The notes under the pieces were generated by a model that did not search any database, had not been told where the DNA came from, and was given only the letters and a program-made list of their open reading frames with translations. A program made the translations under genes and the position numbers. Source: Orthonyx spaldingii (taxonomy: Eukaryota > Chordata > Aves > Passeriformes > Orthonychidae). From it: DNA of 64,000 nucleotides. Shown in pieces: positions 24,427 through 35,680 of the stretch (its first letter is position 1; every line of letters begins with the position of its first letter). Location of the stretch: positions 565,626 to 629,625 of the forward strand of contig VZTJ01000086.1 of the NCBI GenBank assembly GCA_013397795.1, read 5' to 3'.

Positions 24427-24790
24427 AGAATCATGGAATATCCTGAGCTGGAAGGGACCCACAAGGATCATCGAGTCAAACTCCTGTCCCTCCACAGACA
24501 CCCCAACAATCCCACCCTGTGCCTGAGCATGTTGTCCAAACACTCCTGGAGCTCTGGCAGCCGTGGGGCTGTGACCATTCCCTGGGGAGCCTGTTCAGTG
24601 ACTCACTACCCTCTGCAGGAAGAATCTTTTCCTGATAAACCAACCTAAATCCCCCTGGCACAGCTCCAGCCATTCCCTCAGGTCCTGTCCCTGGTCACAG
24701 AGAGCAGAGATCAGAGCTGCCCCTTGGGGGGGGCTGCAGCCTCCAGTGAGGTCTGACCTCAGTCTCCTCTTCTCCAGGCTTCTCTGGCTT
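24427..24790 (-). mobile_element. CR1 retroposon fragment (3' end)
   Basis: The minus-strand copy opens with AGAATCATGGAATATCCTGA then GCTGGAAGGGACCCACAAGG. It continues with ACCCCAACAATCCCACCCTG, CATTCCCTGGGGAGCCTG, GAATCTTTTCCTGATAAACC and CACAGCTCCAGCCATTCCCT to CAGTCTCCTCTTCTCCAGGC. The 5' boundary is uncertain and the copy may run on toward 24860. It is the longest clear CR1 copy in the window. Confidence 0.88.
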
Positions 24791-25079
24791 CACCTGCCCT
24801 CTCTGTGCCAGCCACCTTGGCCCTGAATGGCACCTCTCTCTGGGCATGTCCCTGGTCTCCAGCCATGTCCTCTCCAGCCAGTGCATCCCCAGATTTCTCC
24901 GTGGCGGGGCACGACCAGGGCAGTGCCACAGAAGCAGCCCCAGCATCCATGCAGATCGTGATTTGGGAGCAGCTCCACAGACCAGTGTGTTCCAGCTTGG
25001 ACACCCTTGATCCAACATCCACTCTGCAAAAATGCATCCCGCAGGAGGAAGAAAACAAAAGCAGGGATGATTTAAAGGG
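24791..25079. other. Possible CR1 continuation or unique sequence
   Basis: The words still resemble CR1 at first (GCCACCTTGGCCCTGAATGG), then lose the pattern. No gene is present. Confidence 0.3.
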
Positions 25080-25345
25080 AGGATAAACTCCCTCCTTCTA
25101 CGGGATTTTGTCCTTGGCCAGAGGAGGAATCACCTACTGCAGGAGTTTGATTGGGGTAAGTAATAGACCCCCTTAAGCTGAGATGACACCTCCTATGAAT
25201 GCTGCATTCAGCGGGGGACAGGCCATATGCAGAAATAAACAGGGGCCCGGGACACACTGGCAGCTCTTTAAAAGATTGTTAATAATGTGCTGTTCACGTT
25301 CCTCGGAGACTGCTGCCATGATCTGCCAGCAACAGACGCTGGCAG
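25080..25345. promoter_or_regulatory. Candidate regulatory block
   Basis: GGGTAAGTAATAGACCCCC, TATGAATGCTGCATTCAGCG (a partial palindrome), CATATGCAGAAATAAACAG and AAAGATTGTTAATAATGTGC occur in 265 bp. The TGAATGCTGCATTCA inverted repeat is notable. Appearance fits a conserved non-coding element. Confidence 0.38.
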
Positions 25346-28300
25346 TCCTGATGGGAGTAACTCCTGCCGTGACAGAGCCCTCGCCTGTCACCAGGCACCA
25401 GCCCAACCTGCCCTTCCCCTGGCCATGACCAGCAGCACTGTGGAGGGGAACACGGTCCTGTGGCAGGGACCCCACTGATCCAGGTGACACAGGGCAGGGG
25501 ACAAGCTCAGGCTTTGCACTCCAGCCCTGGTGGGCTGAGGGAGCCTCTGTGCAGGGCTGGTGGTTCCCAGCATGGACCCGGTCCTCAAAAACAGGAGGGG
25601 TTTGGGGAGGGTGATGAGATGCTGCTCCAGATCTGGCAGGGGAGGGGAGATAAGAGTGGACCTGCAGCTAATGGGGCCAAGAGGACAGTCCTGGAGAGCA
25701 GGACAGGCGTGGGACAGCTGGGTGGACACGCATCCATCACTGCAGACATTTCTCACACTGCAGCTCGCGAGCCAGCGTCTCCGTGCTTGTCCTAGAGCCT
25801 GAGCAAACAAGGTCCAGGTCAGAGTGGTACAAGGGAGAGGGAAATGGAAAATCACTCAAACTGCCACGTTTCTGTGCAATCCACATCCCCACATCCAAGC
25901 TGGCCCATCAGCTCCCAGCACTGGGCACAGGGATGAGGGAAAGGGCATGGAGCTTTCCCCTTTTTCTGTAGGCAGGGATCAAAATGTGTCAGGCTGGAAT
26001 TCTCCCAAGAGCAGTTCCCTCCTGGGCTTTGCTGCTACTTCCTGTTCTGGGGGGCAGGAAATACCAAGCAAACAGCTCTATGCATGACTTCAAAACTTCC
26101 ACTTCCAGCGCCGGCTGCAAGATGAGGATGGAGGAGGCTGGATGACGGGAGCAGCCTGCCCAGAGGCTTTGCTCCCATGGACCATCCCCCCTCCATCTCT
26201 CCTCTGCTCCTTGGGAAGCCAGGTCCTGGGAGCAGCTTCTCCCAGTCCTTAATGCCTGGCTCAGGACCTCCACTGAGCTCCTAGGCCGTCAGTCCTGGTG
26301 GGGTTCATTTGCTTTTGCTCTCTGCCTCCACTCAGAGCCAGACAAACAGAGGAATTAATAACTGCACAGCAAATGAGACTGCGCTGTGCAGCATGAGGCC
26401 GCTGTGCTGATCCCTCATGGGCATGGCTGGCCAGCACAGCTCAGGAGCCTCTGCAGTCCCCTCACTGCTGCCATCATGAAAAAAACCATGGGCTTTTTAC
26501 CCCTTCTGCAGTAGAGAACAGCCTGGAGGGGAGAGCGGCATTTTCTTGTCTCCATTCTGATTTCTGAGGGTTAGTTCAGCCTGTCCTGCTGTGCCAGGAG
26601 CTGCACAGTGACTGTCACTGGATGAAAAAGGGCTGTTTCCCCCACTTGGCTGGATAGAAATAACAAGGTAGCGCCTGGCCAGGCTCTAACAGGGTTTCCA
26701 ACTGGTCTGTTGATTGCCCAGCAGATCATTAGCCCAGGCAGCAAGCAGCAAAACTGGGGTGGGGGCTGATGGCTCAGAGCATGGGCCACCCTGGGCTTCT
26801 TCAGCTCCAAGCCCCAGCTGCTCCAGGGTGCGGGAGAGGCCCTGCTGCCTGACTGGCAGAGCTCACTAGAGCAAGTGTGTCCTGGAGGTTCCTGCATCAG
26901 CCCTGGGCTTTGGGGCTGTTCCCAAGAGGCACCAGTCCCCTCCAGGGCACCGCCGATCCCTGCCAACGCCTCTCCCTGGGTCCCCATGGGGTGCAGGAGC
27001 TGGCAGCACACCCCACGGGAGTGCAGAGCTCAGAGGTGCCAACCTCAGAGGCACAGCCTGAGCCTGGCAGGGGAGGTCACCGCCTCGTTTGCCTCCCGTG
27101 AGCTCCCCGCACTCCTCGGCATCTCCGCTCTTGGCCCGGCTGCGGATGGAGCCAGCTGCTCCTGGCGCCGGCGCTCGTCTCTGCCAGGCGCGGAGCCATC
27201 TGCCTGGCAGGGCCAGCCACACCTGCTGGGAAGGAGACAGAAGCTGGGCAACCTCCCCGCCTTTGCGGCTTTCCGGCTGGCGGCATCACACGGCGGCTCC
27301 AGGAGGGCTCGTGTGTTTGCACAAAGGAGAAGGAGATAAGGGGACGCTGCTCCCCACTGCCCCTGGAGCCGAGCCGTGCCCGGGCACCTCGCGAGGAGAG
27401 CGGGCACCCGTGTGGGACCTGGGCAGTGCCCTGAACGGAGCCATGGGACCGCTCCTGGGCCAGGCAGGGGGTGGGATGTGTGTCTCCAAACCCTCCGGGG
27501 GTGTCCCAGGGCAGTCCCCAGCCCCAGCACCACACTGGGCAGCTGCCAGTGTCCAGTACAGGCATCAGCCAGCACCAGAGAGCAACTACTCCTCCCCCCA
27601 GCTGGGCAAAGGGCTCTTTGCTCCCAGGAGGGCTGGGGGGTCAGAGCAGTGACACTCAAACATCTCACAACAGTGATGATATTTCCTCTCCTCAGTATCA
27701 GGTCTGGGTGTAGTTCAGGGTCCACCACTGTGGCTGGTGCAATGAGGGAGAGGAACAGAGGGGACCTAATAGCTTTGTCCTCCCCCGTGGATCCACCTCA
27801 TCCTGCTCCTCTGCATCAGGAACTGCAGGAGCCAGAGACGTGCCAGGGGCTGGTGCCAGGGTGGGGCTGCTTCTCCAGCTGCTGGCGCGTCGAGGCCAGG
27901 CAGTAACATGGCACTGAGGGTGCAGGGTGCTGCCACCAGCCTTCACACCCCAGCCCCACCGCCATGAGCAACATCAGTTAGGTGCTGGGATGGAAAATTC
28001 CTCCCAGTCCAGAGGAGCTGGGGGTCACTTGGCTTCTGGGGTAGCAAAGCTGGGCAGCAGGACAGGCAGAAACGACGGAGAGCATTTCCAGATGCCCCAT
28101 TGCTGAACATCCTGAAGTGACTTTTCTGCCCTGTCTTGTTTCCCCTGGGTGGGATGAGGAGGCATCACAGAGCGGTGCTTCCCCCAACCCAGCTAGCTTC
28201 TCCCATCCCAGGGCAGCCACAGCTGCTCTGCCACTCCAGCACCTGAGTGTCCCGGCTCACTGAGCTGCTGCCACTGAGCCCAAAACCAGCCTGGAGAGCT

Positions 28301-29734
28301 TCTTCCAGCCCCAACAGGGCCAGGTCACACCGGATCTTTGTCCACTGTCCAGCCAAGGCCGGAAAGTGAGCTCTGCTTTTGAGGGGTTGGGAACATAGAA
28401 CAATCATCTGCAGGCTTTGGGAAGGTCTCCTCATCCAAACCTCCAGCCCCAGCAGCAATCCTGGGTACCCACAGCTCAGAGGTGTCTGCAGGAAACATCA
28501 TGCAAAGACAAGCCTGCCAGCTCCCCCATTCCCAGCACCCTCAGCAGGACTGACCTTCTGGCTGACAGAGCAGCAAATGGAGGCAAAAAAGGTCTGGCTG
28601 GATGGTTTGGTCTGGATTTAGTGGATTGAGGATCTCTGGCCCTGCCTGTCTTGAGCGTCATCATCCTCAGGTGCAGCAGCAGCCTGCTGAGGTGGCTGCA
28701 GCTTTGCTCCACACAGGAGAGCCTGAGCTGGGCTGTGGAGGGCAGAGGGACAGATGTAAGTGCTGTTAGTCCAGCAGACGTGGGGATCCCAGAGCAGCAG
28801 CCTGCCCAGCCTGGGAAATGGGGATCGCAGCTACCCGCTGCCAGCGGCTCCATCCCAGGCAGTGCTGAGCCTCTTCGTGAGGCAGAGGTGCTCTCAGGAC
28901 ACGGTGCCTCCAGCCCCGTGCTCCTGGTGACCTTGGGGAAGGTGAATTTCCCCCTGACATTCCCTGCTGATGTCTCTGCCAGGCAGAGCAGGCAGAGGGT
29001 GGCAGCGGCCACGGCTCCCACGCTGCGCACACCACAAGCATGCCGGGGATGGGCACGCCCCATGTGCCCAAGGTGCCCTGGCCACAGTCCTGGCCAGCTG
29101 ACACCCCACAAAACTTGCTGCTGGTCATGGGTCTGCTCATGCACACAGGGCTGCTGGCTGCAGCAGAGGGCTCAGAGGGACAGAGAAGTCAGAGCGAGGA
29201 TCCAGCTGCCCTGGGGAGCAGCCCACATCTCAACTTGGCTTTGATGTGGCACAGAAAGCTGATAGGCAGAGCACTCAGGGTCTTAGCAGCAGCTCCTGGA
29301 TTTTATGTGAGCCCTCCAAGGGATGCTGACCCCAGCTGGGGTCCTGCTGAGACCCAACATTCTCACTCCATCCACCCAGGAGGCTGCTCCCCACCAGCCC
29401 ACCCAGTCCAGCACCAGCCTCCAGCCTGCAGCAGAGGGCTCAGGCTGGGTCTTGTCCATGCCCAGGGCTTCATACAACGATCTCTGAAAGACAGTGCCAC
29501 CTCCATGTCTGCTGACACCCGCTCCAGTGGGCTCCTGATGGGTCCTGCTGAATTTTACAAACCTCCTCCTGCACCAGCTTAGGAAAACTTTGCTCCAAGA
29601 GGTCTGCTATGACCTTGACCTGGAGTAACTCCACGGTGGTGGCTGCAGGAGGGGACATGAGCTCAGCATCTGCCTGATGGGAAAAAAACACACACAGCAA
29701 CCTCTCTCCTTCCTTTCCTCTCTCTCTGCCATCC
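25346..29734. other. Gene-free GC-rich stretch
   Basis: This long GC-rich region has no supported gene. Frames up to 227 codons (27045-27728 minus) and 222 codons (28476-29144 minus) overlap opposite frames and have no recognisable domain. A small AT-rich word cluster with GAGGAATTAATAACTGC lies at about 26350. Confidence 0.45.
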
Positions 29735-29945
29735 ATTTGGTGGGCAATGCGGCCCGGCTGCAGCTTTATCTTGGTTCTTTAAAAGGCTCCCTGGCTGACA
29801 TACATACCGTATGGGAGCAGTCAGCCGAGGAGAGCTGTAAATCTCCCAAGGCCTCATCTTGCGGGGCACATTAGCTGTTTTAAACTTGTCAGCTTTCAGC
29901 GATGGAAATTGACTGTTCAAAGCCCTTCTTCCCTCCACATCCTGC
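29735..29945. promoter_or_regulatory. Candidate regulatory block
   Basis: GCAGCTTTATCTTGG (GATA-like), CATACATACCGTATGGGAGC, GCACATTAGCTGTTTTAAAC and GCGATGGAAATTGAC are found here. Sequence character changes sharply from the flanks and there is no coding frame. Confidence 0.38.
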
Positions 29946-30129
29946 TCCATTTTACGCCGTGGAGAAGGTGCTGCATCCCCAGTGTGCTGGAGGAGGGGGA
30001 TGTGCGTCCCCGCACCTGTATCCTCAGGGACTGGGGATGCTTTAGGGATATTTCTTGAAGTCCCAGCAGGAATGTGAATGCCTCCAAGCCTTCTCCTTCC
30101 TGTCTCCTGCGATCCTGCCCCCACCTGGA

Positions 30130-30310
30130 AGTAAGGATGGGGATACATCACCTCACAGAGCGTGCCCGTCCACACGAGCTGGCTTTTCGCATGTCCATCC
30201 ATGCAGGACGACTCCAGATCCGGTCTGAGTCCGGGAAGGTTTATGAAAATCACCCCCAGCTTCAAGGCGTGCTGGTGGGATTCATTGCAGCACCGTGTGT
30301 GTGTGACTGA
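30130..30310. promoter_or_regulatory. CpG-bearing candidate regulatory block
   Basis: This sits just upstream of the CpG island. It has kept CpGs with GGTTTATGAAAATCACCCCC and GTGGGATTCATTGCAGC. It may be part of the same regulatory unit. Confidence 0.28.
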
Positions 30311-30349
30311 GCGTGAGCTGCAGCGCCCGGCACAGCCTCGCACGCAAAG

Positions 30350-31880
30350 CCCAGGGACACGCGGCCCGGCTGCGCTGTGCCCACCTGGGGACAGTGCCCA
30401 CCTGGGGACAGTGCCCCCGCCGCCACTGCCCTTGCGCCAGCCCCGCCGGCACCGACAGCTCGCCGGCCGTGTCGGGAGCGCGGAGCGTGGGGGTTTCGAG
30501 GAGGAAAAGCTCTGCTTGAACAACTCACCCCGAGGTAAACTCCCACACAGGCATCTTCTCCAAAGGGCGCGGGACCCCATGCGCGCAGCCAGCCTGGGCA
30601 CCCCACAGATCCGCCGTGGAGCCAGCGCGGGGTGCGCGCCCACCTCGCCCCTGCCATGCCCGCAGCTCAGCCGAGCACGGCGATCCCTCTCCATCCTGCC
30701 GGGTGCGTGCTTCATCCCCACAGATGCTGCCCAGCCCTTGTGTGGGACACGGAGAGGAGACCACGGAGAGGAGTCCCTGGAGCAGGCACAGCCCTTCACC
30801 CCCTTTTTCCCCTGGGAGAAACCCCCGTGCCGTGCCTGGCTGCCATCCCCCCACCGGCACTGGGGTGTCTGCGGAGCCGCTCCACCCGCGGGGGAACGCG
30901 GCCACCCCGGGGCAGCCCCCGCGGCTCCCGGCGAGCGGCAGCTGCACCGTGTCTGCCGAGGGAACGTGACAGCCGCGCTCGGCCCCGAATCAGCCCCGGG
31001 TCCCTGACCCTGCGCGCTCGGGGTCAGCGCGGCCGTGACGGCGGAGGCGAGGGGGGCCCGGAGCCGCTCCTGCCGCGGGGTGATTAACGCGGTGCGAGCC
31101 CTGCGTCAGAGCCCCGCTTCCCCCCGCCCGCCGCTGATCCCTCTCCTTGGATACGGGCGCAGGGGGAAGCGGGCCAGGTGGGAGGGGGGCATCTGGGCCG
31201 GGGAGCGCGGGGGCCCCGGCGCGGCGCATGGCGTGATCCGTCGCAGGCGCAAAATAGTTGCCCCCGAATTAGCGGAGCGGCGGATGACGCACCGCGCTCG
31301 CAGCCGGCGGCGAGGAGGGGGAGGACGGCGGTGTCAGCGGGCAGCCAGCCCGCGGCACCGGGCAGCCGCCCGCGGGGACGGGGTGCCGGGAGGGCGCAGC
31401 GGGAAGGGTCCCGGCCCGCAGCTGCCCGCACCCCCCGCGGCACCCCCGGCACGGCTCGCAGCCGCGCGCTCCCTGCCGCGTCCGTCTGTGGCCGTGCCCA
31501 GAAATAATCTGGCAGCGAAGCAGAGCCAGAGCCGCGTCCACCCACCGCTCCACGTGAGCGATGGGGAGCGGAGAGGGCGAGAGGAGCCAGCTGGGCCCCT
31601 CGCTGGCGCTGCGGCCCTCTGATAACGCTGGATTTGGGTCCTGCAGACCTGTGACAAGAGGGGTGCCAGCGTGGGAGGAGCGAGTTAAGCTGCCTATCAC
31701 CTGCAGGGCAGGGCTTCCCTGGGGACCCTGCCGGCCCAGGGGGCAGAGAGGCTCCGAGAGCAGGGACGGCACACACGCCCCCCGTGCCCTCCGCAGGTCC
31801 CGCCGCCCCGGCCACGCCCCGGCTGCAGGGACAGCGCTCGGAGCCTGAGTTGCAGATCGGTGTCCGTGGCACGGGGCTCC
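30350..31880. promoter_or_regulatory. Orphan CpG island (about 1.5 kb)
   Basis: Dense CpG with very high GC runs through this interval, strongest at 30880-31560. It holds GC boxes (GGGGCGG/CCGCCC types), a CRE/AP-1-like GGATGACGCACC at about 31283, and GCGCAAAATAGTTGCC. Such islands normally mark promoters or Polycomb-regulated developmental elements. No gene start or coding exon is seen beside it; several long overlapping frames (262 codons minus, 281 plus) are by-products of GC-rich sequence that rarely forms stops. An unannotated non-coding RNA promoter is possible. Confidence 0.6.
30377..30416. repeat. 17-bp tandem duplication
   Basis: GTGCCCACCTGGGGACA occurs twice plus a partial third copy. 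Each copy carries the E-box CACCTG, so the duplication doubles a potential E-box. Confidence 0.85.
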
Positions 31881-31884
31881 AGCC

Positions 31885-32040
31885 CGGCTGAGGCCGGCGG
31901 GTTGGTTATTATGTCGGCAGCGTAAACGTGTCGGAAATTGCCCGAATTAGCCATGTGCCATGAACAGGTTTATGGATAATGGGATGCAGAGCCCTGTCAG
32001 GAGTAGGCAGCTCACAGTCCGGTTAGATAGCTCCAGCCCC
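31885..32040. promoter_or_regulatory. Candidate regulatory block at CpG island edge
   Basis: GGTTATTATGTCGGCAGCG, AAACGTGTCGGAAATTGCCC, GAATTAGCCATG and TTTATGGATAATGGGATGC (bicoid-type GGATAATGG core) lie next to the island. High information content and preserved CpGs suggest constraint. Confidence 0.38.
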
Positions 32041-34307
32041 AGTCATTCCCCTTCAGAGGACGAAGGCTCATTGGGTACGATGGACAAAATCCAAGTGCGT
32101 CCCCTGTGTGGGAAGGATCCATCCCAGTAAGCCCATCCTGCTCTCCCAGCTGCTGCCACCTCCTCACCTGATTTTTCGCTTCCTTGGGAAAAAAATTCTC
32201 CTTGTCTTCCCCAGAAGATACTACCCCTGAGGATGTGAGGAGGGGGATGTTCCACTTTTGTGTCCAAATTGCATAACAAGGACTTTGGGCAAAATCCTGT
32301 GTCCCACAGGGCTGTCCTTAGCTTGGATTTGGAATTAGAACTCACCAGCTGTCCTGCCTCAGCCCCAGGCTGACCAGGTCCAGGGTCACATCCTGCAGCA
32401 GCTCTAACAGGCTGCCAACAGGGACCTGAGGGCTGGATTAGCTCTTGCTGGGTTTTCTGTGCGTGGATTGATCTGACCACTTTTTTTTTTTGATCCATGT
32501 TTAGGTTTGGGATTTCTTGCATCAAAGCATTCCCTAGCTTCTGCCCAGGGATTCGTTAGGACTGAAAGGTGCTGGGTGACCGTGGCCAGCCTGATGTCCT
32601 TGGCTGGGCTCTTCTCGAAGCGTGCAGCCTCTCAGCCTGGACCAGAGCCCTTCCCAGTGATTTTGTGGGGGAGTGGGGTCTGGGGACCATCACCATGGGG
32701 CAGCAGCAGGTCTGGAGGGGCCCTGGCTCAATGTGCATCCCCACTCTGCACCCCTGCAAGAACTCCAGCTTTCAAAAGGGGCCTATTAATGTCCAGCGGC
32801 ATCTCAGAGCAGCAGGCACCGGGCGGGAGCGAGCCGGGGAGAGAGACAAAGAAAAAGCCAGCAGTGGTGGGGAAGGGCCAGGCTCGCCTGCCTGCACAAG
32901 CGCTTTTCCTCAACCGAGCAGCGAGAAAGCAAAACTGCGAAGTGCCTAAAATTAGAGCTGCCAAACCCCAGCTGGGGAAGCCTGGAAAGATCCCCAGGCC
33001 CTGGAGCCTTGGGCGAGCTGCATAAAAGGCAGCGGAGGGGAAGGGAAGGGAGCTTGGGGACCGCGGCAAGTAGAGCGAGGCACAGAGGGAGCGGGGAGCG
33101 GATGGCTGCTCCCCCCGCCCGCCGCCTGCTCCGACACTCCCCGCCCGTGCCGGATGCTCGCTGCAGCCCCGCGGGGCTCGGCGTTCTCATGTCCCTCCGA
33201 GGGTGGCTCTTTGGGGACGCGGCTGTGCCGGTGCAGTGGGAACAGGGTTCATACGGTCCCAGAATTGCCAGCGCCCCCCAGTCAGACATCCCAGCTTGTC
33301 TGGATTTCCAGAAGACCCACAGAGCTCACGCTGGTGCCTGGAGAGCTCCGTGCACTTGGGTATGGCTCCTTCAGCCCAGAGGCTGGAAAACAAAAACCTG
33401 GGCCATTGCTCAGTGGGGCTCCCAGCCCCACGCAGTGTCCCCTGCCTTGCACCCGGCCACAAAGCCAGCTGAGCTTCTGAAGGGGCAGCCACAACTGAGG
33501 AGGCCAGAAGCTGGGTGTCCTGGGCCACCAGTGCCCTCACAGAGACTTGGGCACCCACCCCCACCCACCAAAACCAGCACAACAACTCTGTGACCCCCAC
33601 AATTACCCACCCCAGGGTATCTTCCTGCCCAGGAGGACACAATCAGTGAGTGAAAAGCACAAGCTCTGCCATCAGTCAACACAAGGGGAGTCCCATACAC
33701 CAACCCTCGACATCCCCCAGGCCAGCTCCTTCCACAGAGGCAGGACCAGTCCCACCAGCACCCCAAGGCTTCTCTGGATTCACAGAGCCCCAGTCCTGAC
33801 CCCAGCAGTGTGGGTGGCAGAGCCACCAGCCACACATCAAATCGGCATCTAAAACCAGGAAGAGCAGCATCTCTGCAGACAGGCACTGACTTTGCACTGA
33901 ATTTGGCTTCCCAGCTCCTATTTGTCATGATCAAAGCAACCGGGGTTTAGCGCCAGCTTCACTGAGCTCAGGAGATGCTATAAAATGGCTGAGTCAAGGG
34001 CAAGTCTGGATCCTTTCCCTCAGTAACTGCAAAAACCCCAGAGGTAGCCCAACACCTGCAAGGGCCTGGTCCCTGACTTCTCCAGGGCTGGGACTGCACT
34101 CCAAGCAGTTCACAATTGGACCCTGGCCACTTAATTTTGGGTAAATCAGCCTCTGTTTGACATTTGTTCATGACTTCTGGTGGGTACGTGCAAAATGACC
34201 GAAGGAGGAGGCAGACACGTGGGACAGGAGCTGTAGAGAAAAGGCCTTGGGGGGGATTCATGCCAGAGAGATACTCTGGGAGTGGCTTGCCCTGAGGTCA
34301 GAGGAAC
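32041..34307. other. Gene-free stretch
   Basis: No gene is supported. A somewhat CpG-bearing segment at 32760-33200 (CCTATTAATGTCC, CTAAAATTAGAGCTGCC) may hold weak elements. A 194-codon plus frame (33009-33593) lacks any domain. Confidence 0.42.
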
Positions 34308-34600
34308 ATGGAATATCCTGAGTTGGAAGGGACCACAATGATCATTGAGCCCAATTCCTGTCCCTGTCCTGTCCCAACCCCAACAATCCCACCCTGTGCC
34401 TGAGAGCGTTGTCCAAAGATTTTTTGAGCTTTGGAAGCCGTAACCATTCCCTGGGGAGCCTGTTTGGAGCCTGACCACTCTCTGAGGGAAGAACCTTTTC
34501 CTGGTATCCAACCTAAACCTTCACAGACACAGCTCCAGCTGGTCCCTTGGGTCCTGTCACTGGTCACAAGAGAGCAGAGATAGGATCCCGGCTGTCCCCC
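34308..34600 (-). mobile_element. CR1 retroposon fragment (3' end)
   Basis: This minus-strand copy closely parallels the one at 24427: AACATGGAATATCCTGAGTT, GGAAGGGACCACAATGATCA, ACCCCAACAATCCCACCCTG, CATTCCCTGGGGAGCCTG and CAGCTCCAGCTGGTCCCTTG. It belongs to the same CR1 subfamily by this shared text and is 5'-truncated at about the same place. Confidence 0.88.
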
Positions 34601-34845
34601 TGGCAGCCTTCATTCGCAGCATGGGAGTGGGTGTGAGCTGTGACAGCCAAGGGACAATGTCCTGACTCTGCTCTGCCACTCCACCTCCTGCCCCTGGCAT
34701 GGCTGGCACAGCGGGACGTGCACCCAGCAGGAACGGGGCTGGGATGGAAAAGAAAGAGGTGGCTGAGGGGGACTGGCCAGGACCAGAGGGTGGCACAAGA
34801 TTGGTCACTGGGAGATGCAGACAGTGCCAGAGCTGCTGCTGGAGG

Positions 34846-35345
34846 GAGGGTAGGATTGGACAGGACAAGCATGATATGGCCAGGAGATGATGGAATGGGA
34901 TGGCATGGGAGAGGACCATTGGGACTGAACAGGACTGGACAGCAAAGAGAACGGGGTTGGCTGGGATGGGGTCAGAAGGGATAAAACAGAGGGGGAAGGA
35001 TGGGACAGAATAACACAGAAGGGATGGGATGGTGTGACATAGTAAGGGCGAAAATAAAGGGAATGGAATACACGGCATGGCATGGGAGAGACAGGACAAA
35101 AGAAGGGATAGAATGGAATGGGATAAAATGGGGAATTGGATTGGATGGGATGGGACAGAATAAAACAGAGGGGAAGAGATGGAATGAGATGGCATGGCAT
35201 GGAAGGAAACAGAGGGTGTGGGATGTAATGCAATAGGATAAAACAGGGGATGGGGATGGGATGGGATGGGATGGGATGGGATGGGATGGGATGGGATGGG
35301 ATGGGATGGGATGGGACAGTGACAGGATGGATGGGATGAAGAAGA
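34846..35345. repeat. Degenerate GGGAT/GGAAT pentamer tract
   Basis: About 500 bp consist of diverged GGGAT, GGAAT and GGGATAAAACAG-type words on the plus strand. Longer units (ATGGGACAGAATAA..., GGGATAAAACAGAGG) recur several times. The pure core is described separately. The minus strand gives false frames of 227-387 codons rich in H/P/I/S. Confidence 0.85.
35256..35315. repeat. (ATGGG)12 microsatellite
   Basis: Twelve perfect ATGGG units form the young core of the surrounding degenerate tract. The array is probably polymorphic in length. Confidence 0.97.
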
Positions 35346-35389
35346 CAAGAAACCCTCCTGGGAGGCATCTCCCTGTGGCCGCACTGGGC

Positions 35390-35680
35390 TGGCCCGGCAG
35401 TGCCTCCCGGCCTGGGGCAGAGCCCAGCGCAGCCCGTGCTCGCCCAGCAGCCCCGGCCATGCCCTCGGTGCCCCGCTGGGCGCCGCACCGCGGGCGGGGA
35501 GCCACGTGCGAGGCCCGGCGCAGGCGTCTCCTGCTTTCCCGTGGTGAAGCGAATTGCTCCCTGGAGCGTGAGATCTGATTAGATTGGTGACACACCGATG
35601 ATTGGTGACACACCGCAGCGTGGCAACAACACCACAGCCGGGACCACGGTGCGTGCCCCGCGCCCGACCCGGGCACAGCA
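35390..35680. promoter_or_regulatory. Small CpG-island-like segment
   Basis: CpG-dense sequence (CGCCGCACCGCGGGCGGGG, ACGTGCGAGGCCCGGCGC) ends in AGCGAATTGCTCC and paired inverted CCAAT boxes. It could be a small promoter or enhancer; no gene start is seen. Confidence 0.35.
35582..35615. repeat. 18-bp tandem duplication with inverted CCAAT boxes
   Basis: GATTGGTGACACACCG occurs twice with period 18. Each copy contains ATTGG, the inverted CCAAT box. Confidence 0.85.

Noticed and set aside
29663..30799. 378-codon minus-strand open frame
   Set aside because: It crosses an AT-rich candidate element and a CpG island, has no domain and overlaps long frames on the plus strand. Low stop density in GC-rich DNA explains it.
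31084..31872. 262-codon minus frame in the CpG island
   Set aside because: Extreme GC gives few stops in all frames. R/A/G/P-rich text without a domain is what random GC-rich DNA gives.
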